Positions 16,973-26,773 of a stretch of DNA of 64,000 bases are shown here, in pieces. This DNA is from Sphingosinicella terrae. Lineage in GTDB: Bacteria; Pseudomonadota; Alphaproteobacteria; Sphingomonadales; Sphingomonadaceae. The stretch is taken from positions 992,001 through 1,056,000 of the forward strand of contig NZ_QDFY01000001.1 of NCBI RefSeq assembly GCF_003347635.1, read 5' to 3'. The notes under the pieces are model-generated. The model worked only from the letters and a program-made list of their open reading frames with translations, was not told the DNA's origin and did no database searches. Both the position numbers and the translations under genes were made by a program. Numbering within the stretch: position 1 is the first letter of the stretch; every line of letters starts with the position of its first letter.

Positions 16973-17005
16973 AAAAACGGGGAGGCGCCTGGCGACGCCT
17001 CCCCG
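16973..17005 (-). terminator. Rho-independent terminator of the TBDR gene
   Basis: A perfect 10-bp stem CGGGGAGGCG / CGCCTCCCCG with an 8-base loop; on the minus strand it is followed by TTTTT. It lies 36 bp past the stop of the leftward TBDR gene. It may also halt rightward transcription from the glycosidase gene, whose stop is at 16945. Confidence 0.8.
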
Positions 17006-17040
17006 CAGGAATGCCTCAGGGGAGAGGCTATGGCATCCGC

Positions 17041-20000
17041 CTAGAACCGGACGATGGCGCCGATGAAGAACTCGGTGCCGAGCACGTCGTAGGTGGCCGG
17101 ATAGGTATTGGACCGGATCTGCGGGCTGCCGACGATCGGCGGATCGTTGTCGAGCAGGTTGTTGGCGCCGCCGAACAGGTTGAGACGGTCCTCGATCAGG
17201 TCGAAGCTGAAGGAGAGGTCGAGATAATGCTGCGCCGGCAGCACCGGATAGACCAGCGAGTCGAGGCTCGGCGCATTGGCCGCGTCGGCCCGGCGGGGCA
17301 GCAGGAAACGATCGTTGGTGACGCTGTCGATGAAGCGATGGCGCACGCTCAACGACAAGGCGCCCGTGTTCCAGGTGAGCCGGGTGACGCCGCGCCATTC
17401 CGGGATCGGCTCGCCGCAGGTCGTGCCGAACGAGCCGATGCAGAAATTCTTGATCTGCGGCAGCGCCGCGACCGGCGTGATCGTGAACTCGTCGGTCCAG
17501 GTCCAGTCGGTCGACAAATCGAGCGTGCTGGTCTCGCCGAGGAGGCCGAAGCCGAGGTCGAAGCGGTAGCGAAGCGCGACGTCGACGCCGCTCGTCTTCA
17601 GCGAGCCGGTATTGGCGTTCCGGATCTGGGCGACGAAGGGATCGTTGATCGCGCCGGTGATCGGATCGCGGTTGATCGCCTGGCAGAACTCGCTCGCATT
17701 GTCCTGGATGACGTTGAAACAGAGGTTGAGCGTGTTGTTGAGGCCGCCGCCCAGCTGCGAGATGGCGCCTTCGAGGGTGATGTCGAAATAGTCGATGCTC
17801 ATCCTGAGGCGCGGCAGAAAGCGGGGCTGGAAGACCACGCCCACGGTCCAGGTGTCCGACGTCTCCTCGCCGACGTCGGGATTGCCGCCGAAATCGGCCG
17901 GGATGATGTTGTTGGGCTGGACGCCGGCAGTGAAGACCAGGCCGGCCGGGACCCCGTTGGCGATGCAGATCTGGCGTACCGCCTCCGTCTGCTGCGCCGC
18001 CGGCTGACGGCTCGAGCAGGGATCGGTGGCCGGCTCGACGCTGCGCCTCGAGCCGCCATAGAGCTCGGCGACGTTGGGCGCGCGGATCGCCCGCTGATAC
18101 TGGCCGCGCAGGGTGAAGTCGGGCGTCGGCTGCCATTCGGCGCCGCCGAGATAGGTCCAGACTCCGCCGACGCCGTCCAGGCTGTAGTCGGAATAGCGGA
18201 AGGCGCCGTTGAGGGTGAGGCTGTGGAAGAAGGCAGTGTCGCGCAGCAGCGGCACCCGCACCTCGCCGTAAATCTCCTTGGCGGTGACGCTGCCGGAGGT
18301 CGGCAGGCCGGGATTGAAGCCGGCGACGTCGCCCGAGGACAGGAAGGAATCCGGCGTGTAGCGCGCCTCCGACCGACGCCATTCGACGCCGAAGGAGAAG
18401 CCGACGGGACCGGCGGGGAGACTGAACAGATTGCCGGCGAGGTTGGCGGCGGCGACCTGGAGCTCGGCCTGGGTCGAGTTGGTCGCGCTGATTCCGATCG
18501 CCGAGGCGCAGCTCTCGTCGATATTCTGGCCGAAGATGTTGCAGACCGGCGCCGCGCCACCCTGACGCAGGAGCGAGGCCTGCAGCCGGCTGCGCGAGAT
18601 GGCGTTGCGCAGGAGCGTCGTCTCCTCGGTCCGGGCATAGCTGTAATAGATGTCGTAGGAGAGGTCGGTGAGGAAGCCGGCGGAGGCGTCGCCGATGTCG
18701 CCGCGGAATCCGATCGCGCCGCGATAGACGTTGCGGCGGGCGTCCGCCTCGCGCGGCCCGACCTCCGAATAGCGGCGACCGGCGGTGAGGACGGCACGGC
18801 CGTCGGCCGGCGCGTTGGTGTAGGTGGCGGAGCCGGCGCTGACCGTGGTGACCGCGGTCTCGCGCAGGTCGAGCTGGCGAAGCACCTCCTGCAGCGCCGG
18901 GTCGAGATAGGGATTGTCGACGTCGAACAGCGTGTTGACGCCGACATTGCTCGGCGCGAGCCGGGCGCTGACGACGTTGTTGCTATAATGGAGCTCGAGA
19001 TAGCCGGTCAGCCAGTCGGTGAAATCATAATGGCTGAAGCTGTTGATCATCCACCTTTCCTGCGGGACGATCAGATAATTGTCGGGGCCGAGATTGAAGC
19101 GGTCGTCGGGATCAATCGCCGGCCGCGCGGTGGTGCCGGCATCGTCGAAGGTGAAGCCGAACGCACCGAACCCGCCGAGGCCGGCCGCGGCATAAGCCGC
19201 GTCGAGCGCCGGATTGGACTGGGCCGAGCCGGGGACCGGGATGCCCGAGAAGCGGCCGTTGGGAATGTCGCCGCTGCCGCTGTTGATGAATCCCAGCTCG
19301 CCGCCGGCGCCGGTGCAGGTCTGGCCGCCGGGGACCGGGAACGGGGTGCCGGTGCGCGAACGGCCGCCGCTGCCGGGAACGATGCAGCCGTCGGCAAAGG
19401 AATCGAACGCCCATTCGCCGCGCTCGCCGCGGGTGATGCCGCCGCGCTTCAGATAGTTGGCGGAGACGACGGTGTTGCCGCGGCCGTCGGCGAAATTGCC
19501 GCCGACGGTCACGTCGAAGCTGTAGACCGGAGTCCAGGTCGAGCTGTCGATATTGAGCTGGGCGCGGCCCTCCACACCTTCGAAGTCGCTGCGCATGATG
19601 AAGTTGACGACGCCGGTGATCGCGTCCGAGCCGTAGACGGCCGACGAGCCGCCGGTGACGATTTCGGTCCGCTCGATCAGCGCCGCGGGAATGGTGTTGA
19701 GATCGGTGACCTGCTCCGGCCCGTAAATGGCGAAGCGGCGGCCATTGACCAGGACGAGATTGCGGTTGGGCCCGAAGCCGCGCAGGTTCACGTCGGCGGT
19801 GCCGCCCGGGACGGTGTTGGCGCTGGCCCCGCCATTGGTCGAAGCGACGAATTGCGGGGACTCGCTGAGCAGGTTCTCGACATTGACCGTGCCCGAGAGG
19901 GTGATGTCCTCGGAATCGAGCACCGCCACCGGCGTCGACGCGTCAAAGCCCTCGCGGGCAATGCGCGAACCGGTGACGAGGATGTTGGTCTCCTCTTCGG

Positions 20001-20136
20001 CCACCGCCGCGCTCGCTGCAGGCTCGACTTGAGCCCAGGCCACGCTTCCCCAGCCCAGCGCCAAGCCGGAGGCGACGGCGAGGCGCGTCCCCGCCATGAG
20101 CTGCGCACGAAATTCGTCTCGAGCAGGCTTACCCAT
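17041..20136 (-). CDS. TonB-dependent receptor of the rhamnose locus
   Basis: A 1031-residue outer-membrane receptor. After a signal peptide (GLALGWGSVAWAQ) comes the plug domain: TNILVTGSRI, VNVENLLSESPQFV, RGFGPNRNLVLVNGRR, ERTEIVTGGSSAVYGSDAITGVVNFI. A 22-strand barrel of about 800 residues follows, ending in the aromatic-type terminus FIGAIVRF. Such receptors import oligosaccharides using TonB energy. Its location beside the rhamnose genes suggests a rhamnose-bearing oligosaccharide. The TonB box is not obvious. It is a single-gene unit with its own promoter and a strong terminator. Confidence 0.95.
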   Translation of the reverse strand: MGKPARDEFRAQLMAGTRLAVASGLALGWGSVAWAQVEPAASAAVAEEETNILVTGSRIAREGFDASTPVAVLDSEDITLSGTVNVENLLSESPQFVASTNGGASANTVPGGTADVNLRGFGPNRNLVLVNGRRFAIYGPEQVTDLNTIPAALIERTEIVTGGSSAVYGSDAITGVVNFIMRSDFEGVEGRAQLNIDSSTWTPVYSFDVTVGGNFADGRGNTVVSANYLKRGGITRGERGEWAFDSFADGCIVPGSGGRSRTGTPFPVPGGQTCTGAGGELGFINSGSGDIPNGRFSGIPVPGSAQSNPALDAAYAAAGLGGFGAFGFTFDDAGTTARPAIDPDDRFNLGPDNYLIVPQERWMINSFSHYDFTDWLTGYLELHYSNNVVSARLAPSNVGVNTLFDVDNPYLDPALQEVLRQLDLRETAVTTVSAGSATYTNAPADGRAVLTAGRRYSEVGPREADARRNVYRGAIGFRGDIGDASAGFLTDLSYDIYYSYARTEETTLLRNAISRSRLQASLLRQGGAAPVCNIFGQNIDESCASAIGISATNSTQAELQVAAANLAGNLFSLPAGPVGFSFGVEWRRSEARYTPDSFLSSGDVAGFNPGLPTSGSVTAKEIYGEVRVPLLRDTAFFHSLTLNGAFRYSDYSLDGVGGVWTYLGGAEWQPTPDFTLRGQYQRAIRAPNVAELYGGSRRSVEPATDPCSSRQPAAQQTEAVRQICIANGVPAGLVFTAGVQPNNIIPADFGGNPDVGEETSDTWTVGVVFQPRFLPRLRMSIDYFDITLEGAISQLGGGLNNTLNLCFNVIQDNASEFCQAINRDPITGAINDPFVAQIRNANTGSLKTSGVDVALRYRFDLGFGLLGETSTLDLSTDWTWTDEFTITPVAALPQIKNFCIGSFGTTCGEPIPEWRGVTRLTWNTGALSLSVRHRFIDSVTNDRFLLPRRADAANAPSLDSLVYPVLPAQHYLDLSFSFDLIEDRLNLFGGANNLLDNDPPIVGSPQIRSNTYPATYDVLGTEFFIGAIVRF

Positions 20137-20167
20137 TATCCGACCCCCCTCCTCTCTTGTGGTTATC

Positions 20168-20213
20168 CCACAATGTGGTACGTAGTATTATAGAATGAGA
20201 GGAATTGCGTCAA
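20168..20213 (-). promoter_or_regulatory. TBDR promoter with overlapping operator
   Basis: On the minus strand a -35 TTGACG (20213-20208) and a perfect -10 TATAAT (20192-20187) are 15 bp apart, followed by the palindrome CCACATTGTGG (20178-20168) at about the transcription start. The palindrome fits the same CCAYA-N-TRTGG pattern as the site in front of the IclR gene, so a protein bound there would block this promoter. Confidence 0.6.
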
Positions 20214-20276
20214 TGGGAAATCGGTTCGGCGACGAACCGAAGCCGGCGGGGCAACCGTGTCGGGTGGTGCGAAGGC

Positions 20277-21035
20277 TTACTCGAAGACCCGCTGGAGTCG
20301 GTCGGAGCGTCGGCCTTCCTTCGCCGTCCTGAGCTCGACGAACGCCGCGGCGACGAGCGGTGCGCCGACCATCGAGGCGACCGCGGCGGTCACGGCTTCC
20401 GTGGCGGCGGTGGCGGCCACGGGCGAGGATGGAAGGACGAGAAGGAGGATTCGGCCGAGCAGCCAGCGGAGGACCTCCGGCCCGAGGAAGAGCAGCAGCG
20501 CGAGGAGGAAGAGGGGCCAGCGGGCGCCCCGGCTGAGCTCGCGGCTCCTGCGCAGGCTTGCGCGCATGCCGAGCCGCTCGCCGATCATCGCGGGAAGGGC
20601 GAGGAAGAGCATGACATAGGCGATGATGCCCGGGACGATCAGCACGACGAATCCCGCCAGGACGAAGAAGGATGTGACGATCTGAAGGGCGAGCGCGCGG
20701 GGCATCCACGCCCAGGCCTCGACGAGACCGTCCCGGAAGCGCGGCCTATCGTCGCCGAGAAGGGCCAGCGAGTCGCGAAGCAACGCGACGAACAGGTAGA
20801 AAGCGAGCAGAAGGCCCGCGAGCAGCAGCGCTGCGCCGAGCGGCGAGCCGTTCAGCGTCAGGCCGGCAAGCCGATATTCCTGGGCCGGGACGATCTGGTA
20901 CGCAGCCACCGGCACCCCGACCAGGAGCGAGGCGGCCAGCCCATAAGCGAAGAACCTGTCCCGAAGCAGATCGGCCGCGCTCCCGAAGACCCGCCCGAGA
21001 TACAGCCACGTCCATCCCTCGGCCGCGCTCGCCAT
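20277..21035 (-). CDS. Integral membrane protein, function unknown
   Basis: A 252-residue protein with about six hydrophobic segments. The stretch VLIVPGIIAYVMLFLALPA, then MIGERLGMRASLRRSRELSRG, resembles the membrane domain found in glycerophosphodiesterase-associated and YciC-like proteins, where helices alternate with a short basic amphipathic region. No catalytic motif is visible. It is divergent from the DUF4129/MoxR operon. Named only by topology. Confidence 0.75.
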   Translation of the reverse strand: MASAAEGWTWLYLGRVFGSAADLLRDRFFAYGLAASLLVGVPVAAYQIVPAQEYRLAGLTLNGSPLGAALLLAGLLLAFYLFVALLRDSLALLGDDRPRFRDGLVEAWAWMPRALALQIVTSFFVLAGFVVLIVPGIIAYVMLFLALPAMIGERLGMRASLRRSRELSRGARWPLFLLALLLFLGPEVLRWLLGRILLLVLPSSPVAATAATEAVTAAVASMVGAPLVAAAFVELRTAKEGRRSDRLQRVFE

Positions 21036-21174
21036 TGCCCCGCCTCCGCCGGCCGTTCTCGCCAGGAGGCGCCTCCTTGTCCAGATGCCCTCAGCTAAGC
21101 GCTTGCGCCGCCGCGGCCTCGCCTCCTAGGATGAGGGCGCCCGGCGGTTGCGGGCTGGGGGAAATTCGGGGCCG

Positions 21175-21858
21175 ATGTTCGAGAAGCCGCCCGTCGTCAC
21201 GGTTCCAAGGCCGTCCGAGGCGGAACCGACGGCCGATGCGCCGCCGGCGATCGGCGATGCCGAATTCGCCGAGGCGCACCGGCGGCTGCTCGCCGACGAG
21301 GCGATCCAGTTCGACCTGCCGATGTTCCGGCCGCCGGAGCCGGTGGAGCCGCCGGGCTGGCTCCAATGGCTGGCGAATTTCCTGTCGACCGACCATCCGG
21401 TGCTGCGCGGCCTGCTCTGGATCCTGCTCGGCGCCGCGGCCCTGCTCATCCTCTGGCTGGTGGCGCGGTGGCTGTGGGCCCTTCGATACGGGTCTTCGAC
21501 GAGCTCGGACCCCGCTCTGGACGAGCGGCTCATCGAGGAAAAGACGGCGCGCGCCCTGCTCTCCGAGGCCGACGCGCTGGCGGCGCGGGGGCTGTTCTCC
21601 GAGGCCGCGCACCTCCTCCTGTTCCGCAGCCTCGAGGATGTCGAGGCGCGGCGGCCGGGTCTGCTGAGGCCGGCGCTGACCAGCCGCGACATAGCCGGGC
21701 TGCCGGCAATACCGGAGCGGCCGCGCGGCGCCTTCGCGCGGATCGCGATGCTGGTCGAGCGCGGCCTGTTCGCGCGGCGGCCGCTCGCCGAGGGCGACTG
21801 GCGCGACTGCCGCGCCGCCTATGAGGAATTCGCCTTCGCGGAAGGCTGGCGCGGGTGA
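21175..21858 (+). CDS. DUF4129-like membrane protein of the MoxR operon
   Basis: A 227-residue protein with one strong transmembrane helix near residues 75-97 (LLWILLGAAALLILWLVARW) and a C-terminal cytoplasmic segment with ALLSEADALAARGLFSEAAHLLLFRSLEDVE, the repeat-like helix pair typical of DUF4129 proteins. These regularly occur beside MoxR and DUF58 genes. The stop is 4 bp before the next start, so it is the first gene of the operon. ATG 21175 is preferred over an in-frame TTG at 21148. Confidence 0.75.
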   Translation: MFEKPPVVTVPRPSEAEPTADAPPAIGDAEFAEAHRRLLADEAIQFDLPMFRPPEPVEPPGWLQWLANFLSTDHPVLRGLLWILLGAAALLILWLVARWLWALRYGSSTSSDPALDERLIEEKTARALLSEADALAARGLFSEAAHLLLFRSLEDVEARRPGLLRPALTSRDIAGLPAIPERPRGAFARIAMLVERGLFARRPLAEGDWRDCRAAYEEFAFAEGWRG

Positions 21859-21862
21859 GCCG

Positions 21863-23119
21863 ATGAGCCAGCACCAGCCGTTCAACCCGCGCCTCGTCGT
21901 CGGGCTGGTCGTCGCGGGCATCCTGGCCTTCGCGGCGCTGGTGCTGCTGCTCGCCTTCGGCAGCCGGATCGGCACCGGCCAGGACGGCCGCGCCCATGCT
22001 TTGTCGGTGTCGGCGGTCGGCTACAAGGGACTGGTCGACCTGGTCGGCACCTTCACCGAGACCCATCTGGTCGAGGACGTGGCCGATCTCGACACCGATC
22101 ATCTCGCCGTCATCGCGGTCGAGCCGCAGAGCCGGGCGGAAGACGTGCGCACCATCCTCAACCTGCGCGGCGACCGGCCGACCCTGATCATCCTGCCCAA
22201 ATGGCAGACCGTCCCCGACCGGGCGCATCGCGGCTGGGTACGGGGCGTCATCCCCGGCCTGGGCGGATCGATGGCGGAGGTGATCGGCGCCGACGTCGCG
22301 GTGGCGACCTATCGCTCCCAGGAGAGCGACGCGCCGGTCGAGGGCCAGGGTGCGCTCGCCGGCCTGCGTTTCCCGGTGCCGCGCGCGCCGCAGGGCATCG
22401 AAGGCCAGGGGATCGAAGTGCTGGTGCCGCTCGGTCCCGCGAACGGCCCGGCCGGCGCGGCCCCGGGCAAGAAGCCGGGCGCAGAGGCGCCAAGCGGCCC
22501 GGCGCTCGTCGCCCGGGTCGGCGAGGGCCGGCTCTACGTCGTCGCCGATCCCGACCTCGTCAACAATCACGGCCTGCGCGATCCGGCGACGGCCCGGGCC
22601 GCGCTCGCGATGATCGAGCGGCTCAACACCGACGAGCCCGACCTCGTCGATTTCGACCTCACCGTGAACGGGCTCGGCGCCGCCCAGGCGCGATCGATGC
22701 TGCGCCTCGCCTTCGAGCCGCCCTTCCTGGCGATGACCCTGGCCCTTCTCTTCGCCGCCTTGCTCGCCGGCCTCCACGGCGCCTTCCGCTTCGGCCCGGT
22801 GCGCCGGCCGGAGCGGGCGATCGCCTTCGGCAAGGCGGCGCTGGTCGAGAACAGCGCCGGCCTCATCCGCCTCGCCGGGCGGGAGGCGCGGCTCGGCGGC
22901 GCCTATGCCGACGTCGTCCGCCAGGACGTGGCAAGGGCGGTGCACGCGCCGCCGGGACGGGAGGCGGCGGAGACCGACGCCTATCTCGACCGGCTGGGGC
23001 CGCGCGACGGGCCGAGCTTTTCCGCGCTCGCCGCGGAGCTGGCGCGGGCGCGCGACCGGCATGCGCTGATGGCGGCGGCGCGGGCAATGATGCGGTGGAA
23101 GCGCGAGGTGGTGAAGTGA
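21863..23119 (+). CDS. DUF4350 domain protein
   Basis: A 418-residue protein with an N-terminal transmembrane helix (residues 11-32), a DUF4350 domain (about 40-240) with strand-rich motifs AVIAVEPQSR and VADPDLVNNHGLRD, and a second membrane helix near residue 285 (FLAMTLALLFAALLAGL). The fold is related to glutamine amidotransferase-like/GldG domains without a visible catalytic Cys. It is always found with MoxR-DUF58 operons; its role is unknown, perhaps in assembling the complex at the membrane. It starts 4 bp after the upstream gene. Confidence 0.78.
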   Translation: MSQHQPFNPRLVVGLVVAGILAFAALVLLLAFGSRIGTGQDGRAHALSVSAVGYKGLVDLVGTFTETHLVEDVADLDTDHLAVIAVEPQSRAEDVRTILNLRGDRPTLIILPKWQTVPDRAHRGWVRGVIPGLGGSMAEVIGADVAVATYRSQESDAPVEGQGALAGLRFPVPRAPQGIEGQGIEVLVPLGPANGPAGAAPGKKPGAEAPSGPALVARVGEGRLYVVADPDLVNNHGLRDPATARAALAMIERLNTDEPDLVDFDLTVNGLGAAQARSMLRLAFEPPFLAMTLALLFAALLAGLHGAFRFGPVRRPERAIAFGKAALVENSAGLIRLAGREARLGGAYADVVRQDVARAVHAPPGREAAETDAYLDRLGPRDGPSFSALAAELARARDRHALMAAARAMMRWKREVVK

Positions 23120-23129
23120 GGGGCGGGTT

Positions 23130-23197
23130 GGGGACTGGGGACTGGGGACTGGGAGCGATGCTGACTTCCCAGTCCCCAGCCCCTAGTCCCCAGTCCC
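23130..23197. repeat. Inverted arrays of a 7-bp GGGGACT unit
   Basis: The left arm (23130-23154) holds three tandem GGGGACT units; the right arm (23167-23197) holds four units in inverted form, one of them altered to CCCCTAG. The arms are separated by 12 bp and can form a long G:C hairpin. It lies inside the operon between the DUF4350 and MoxR genes. The G-runs could also form a quadruplex. Confidence 0.75.
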
Positions 23198-23222
23198 GAG
23201 CATTTGAACGGGGGATGACGAC

Positions 23223-24179
<957 letters not shown>

Positions 24180-24240
24180 GGATGTCAGGGGAGTCATGCT
24201 CGCCGCATCTCCCCTCCTTGCGTGCAGGGAGGGGAATAAA

Positions 24241-25560
24241 GTGATCTATCCGACGCGCCTGGCGATCCTGCTCGCCGCGGCGGTGGCGCCGGTGGCGCTG
24301 CTGATCGGCGTGATGGTGCCCGCTTTCTGGACGGCGGGGCTGGCCTTGCTGGTGCTGCTCGTCGCCCTAAGCGTGGTGGATGCGTTCGCCGGGGCGAGCC
24401 TGCGGCGCGCCTCGGCGGGGATCGACGGGCCGAAGTCGGTCGGGGTCGGCGAGACCTTCGCCCTGGTCGCCGAGGTGCGCTTCGACGGCGCGGCGCCGCG
24501 GGCGCTCGAGGTCGCGATCGGCGTGTCGGGGCCGGTCGCGGCGCCGCTCGGCTATCGCGCCCGCGCCGAATGGCGGCAGCCGGCGATCGCCGCCGCCGCG
24601 GTCGCGCTCAAGGCGGAGCGCCGCGGCACGGCCGGGATCGAGGCCTTGTGGCTGCGCTGCAAGGGCCCGCTCGGCCTCGCCTGGAAGCAGCGCCAGATAA
24701 GGCTGGACCAGGCGGTGCTGATCACGCCCGACATCCGGCCGGTCCGCGAGAAAGGCGCGCAAATGGTCAATCGCGACGCGATGCACGGCCAGATCGCCCA
24801 GCTCCAGATCGGCGAGGGCGCGGAGTTCGAGGCGCTCGCCGACTACAGGCCGGGGATGGACCGGCGCTCGATCGACTGGAAGACCTCGGCGCGGCACACG
24901 ATGCTGATCGCCAAGGAATTCCGCACCGAGCGCAACAACCATGTCGTCATGGCGGTGGATTGCGGCCGGGCGATGTGCGAGCCGCTGGTCGACGGACTTC
25001 CACGCGTCGACCGCGCCGTCTCCGCCGCCCTGCTCACCGCCTTCGTCGCACTTCGCGACGGCGACCGGGTCGGCCTGTTCGCCTTCGATTCGCGGCCGCG
25101 CGCGTCGAGCCGCCCGATCTCCGGCCCACGCGCCTTCCCGATGCTGCAACGGGTGGCGGCGGGGATCGACTATTCGGCCCACGAGACCAACTACACCCTC
25201 GCCATGGCGACGCTGGCGGAATCTCTGAGCCGCCGGTCGCTCATCATATTCTTCACCGAATTCGCCGACACGATCAGCGCCGAGCTGATGCTCGGCGCGA
25301 CCGGGGCGCTGCTCAAGCGCCACCTCGTCCTGTTCGTCGTGCTGCGCGACGAGGAGCTGGAAGCGCTGACCGCCGCCGAGCCGGCCGAGCCCGAGGATGT
25401 CAGCCGGGCGGTGATGGCGGCAAGCCTGCTTCGCGAGCGCCGGCTGGTGCTGACCCGCCTGCGGCACATGGGGGTGCATGTGATCGAGGCCGCCGCCGAC
25501 CAGGCCGGCCCTGCCCTGGTCAACGCCTATCTCGAGCTCAAGCGGAGAGGGACGCTGTGA
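24241..25560 (+). CDS. DUF58 protein with von Willebrand-like domain
   Basis: A 439-residue protein with two N-terminal membrane helices (residues 7-45) and a DUF58 core: EFEALADYRPGMDRRSIDWKTSARH. A C-terminal vWA-like fold follows (VVMAVDCGRAMCEP, with Asp-x-Gly-x-x-Met in place of the usual DxSxS metal site). DUF58 proteins pair with MoxR ATPases. The GTG start at 24241 is chosen for its strong AGGGAGGGG ribosome site, though an in-frame ATG lies at 24196; the ribosome site is part of a small palindrome. Confidence 0.85.
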   Translation: MIYPTRLAILLAAAVAPVALLIGVMVPAFWTAGLALLVLLVALSVVDAFAGASLRRASAGIDGPKSVGVGETFALVAEVRFDGAAPRALEVAIGVSGPVAAPLGYRARAEWRQPAIAAAAVALKAERRGTAGIEALWLRCKGPLGLAWKQRQIRLDQAVLITPDIRPVREKGAQMVNRDAMHGQIAQLQIGEGAEFEALADYRPGMDRRSIDWKTSARHTMLIAKEFRTERNNHVVMAVDCGRAMCEPLVDGLPRVDRAVSAALLTAFVALRDGDRVGLFAFDSRPRASSRPISGPRAFPMLQRVAAGIDYSAHETNYTLAMATLAESLSRRSLIIFFTEFADTISAELMLGATGALLKRHLVLFVVLRDEELEALTAAEPAEPEDVSRAVMAASLLRERRLVLTRLRHMGVHVIEAAADQAGPALVNAYLELKRRGTL

Positions 25561-25589
25561 AGTCGCTCGTGCCGATCTCGGCGCCAAGA

Positions 25590-25737
25590 TCCTCCCCTTC
25601 GAGGGGAGGGGAACCGCGCGTCGCGCGGTGGAGGGGTGTCAGCGTCTCCGCCCCTCCTTCGTTCGCCGTGCCGGGCACCGGCGCTGACACCCCTCCACCG
25701 CCCTGCGGGCGGTCCCCCTCCCCTTGCAGGGGAGGAT
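25590..25737. repeat. 148-bp imperfect palindrome inside the operon
   Basis: Ends are CCTCCCCTTCGAGGGGAGGG and its mirror CCCCTCCCCTTGCAGGGGAGG. Inner arms GGTGGAGGGGTGTCAGCG and CGCTGACACCCCTCCACC (25627 and 25681) are perfectly complementary, so the whole block folds as a long hairpin. The related element at about 41250-41365 has the same plan. It lies between the DUF58 and SpoIIM-type genes and may influence downstream expression. Confidence 0.75.
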
Positions 25738-25774
25738 CAGGTGCGGCCGGATCGGGCCCGAGGGGAGGGAGAGC

Positions 25775-26773
25775 ATGACCCCCACCCTCCCCGCCGATTC
25801 CCGCCGGTTCCGGGCCGAGCGCGAGGCGGAGTGGCGGCGGCTCGAGCATATCGTCGCCACCGCCGAGGGCAGATCGGTCAAGGCGCTGTCCGACGAGGAT
25901 CTGCTGGCGCTGCCGGTCCTCTATCGCGGCGCCCTTTCCTCCCTGTCGGTGGCGCGCGAGACGTCGCTCGACCTCGAGCTCGTCTCCTATCTCGAGGAAT
26001 TGTGCGCCCGCGCCTATTTCTTCGTCTACGGCGTGCGAACCGGTGCCGGCCAGCGGCTGCGCGCCTTCTTCGCGCGCGACTGGCCGGACGCGGTGCGCGG
26101 CCTGTGGAAGGAGACGCTCGCCGCCTTTCTGCTCACCCTGGTCGGGATACTGGCGGGCTACGGACTCGTGACCGCGGATCCGAGCTGGTATGACAGCCTG
26201 ATGCCCGGCGACATGGCGCAGGGCCGCGACTTCCGCGCCTCCGCCGAGCAATTGCGATCCACCCTCTACGATGGCGGCAGCGAGAGCGGCCTCGACCTCT
26301 TCGCCGCCTTCCTGTTCACCCACAACAGCCAGGTGTCGATCCTGTGCTTCGCCTTGGGCTTCGCCTTCGGCGTGCCGACCGCGATGCTGCTCGTCTATAA
26401 CGGCAACACGCTCGGCGCCTTCATGGCGCTGTTCAGCCATCACGGCCTCGGCCTGGAGATGGGCGGGTGGCTCATCATCCATGGCACCACCGAATTCTTC
26501 GCGATCATCCTGTCCGGCGCGGCGGGGATCCGCATCGGCTGGAGCGTCATCTTCCCGGGCGAGGAATCGCGCATCGACGCGGCGGCGCGCGCCGGCCGCG
26601 GCGCCGCCATCGTCATGGGCGGGGTGGTGATCATGCTGCTCTGCGCCGGGCTGCTCGAAGGGTTCGGCCGGCAGCTCATCACCAGCGACCTCGCCCGCTA
26701 CGCGATCGGCCTGACGATGCTCGCCGGATGGTCCGCCTATTTCTACCGGCCGCGGCGGATTCCCAATGGCTGA
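25775..26773 (+). CDS. SpoIIM-type (stage II sporulation protein M/DUF95) membrane protein
   Basis: A 332-residue membrane protein. A cytoplasmic N-terminal helical region (residues 1-105) is followed by five to six membrane helices with AFLFTHNSQVSILCFALG and HGTTEFFAIILSGAAG, the hallmark of the SpoIIM/DUF95 family. In non-sporulating bacteria these genes accompany MoxR/DUF58 and RDD genes; the role is unknown, possibly transport or envelope assembly. ATG 25775 has an AGGGGAGGGA ribosome site. Its end overlaps the next gene by 8 bp. Confidence 0.85.
   Translation: MTPTLPADSRRFRAEREAEWRRLEHIVATAEGRSVKALSDEDLLALPVLYRGALSSLSVARETSLDLELVSYLEELCARAYFFVYGVRTGAGQRLRAFFARDWPDAVRGLWKETLAAFLLTLVGILAGYGLVTADPSWYDSLMPGDMAQGRDFRASAEQLRSTLYDGGSESGLDLFAAFLFTHNSQVSILCFALGFAFGVPTAMLLVYNGNTLGAFMALFSHHGLGLEMGGWLIIHGTTEFFAIILSGAAGIRIGWSVIFPGEESRIDAAARAGRGAAIVMGGVVIMLLCAGLLEGFGRQLITSDLARYAIGLTMLAGWSAYFYRPRRIPNG

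Noticed and set aside
14552-18382. A 1276-codon open frame on the minus strand
   Set aside because: It runs antisense to the glycosidase gene and into another frame of the TBDR gene; no domain is seen, and the terminator hairpin at 16973-17005 lies inside it.
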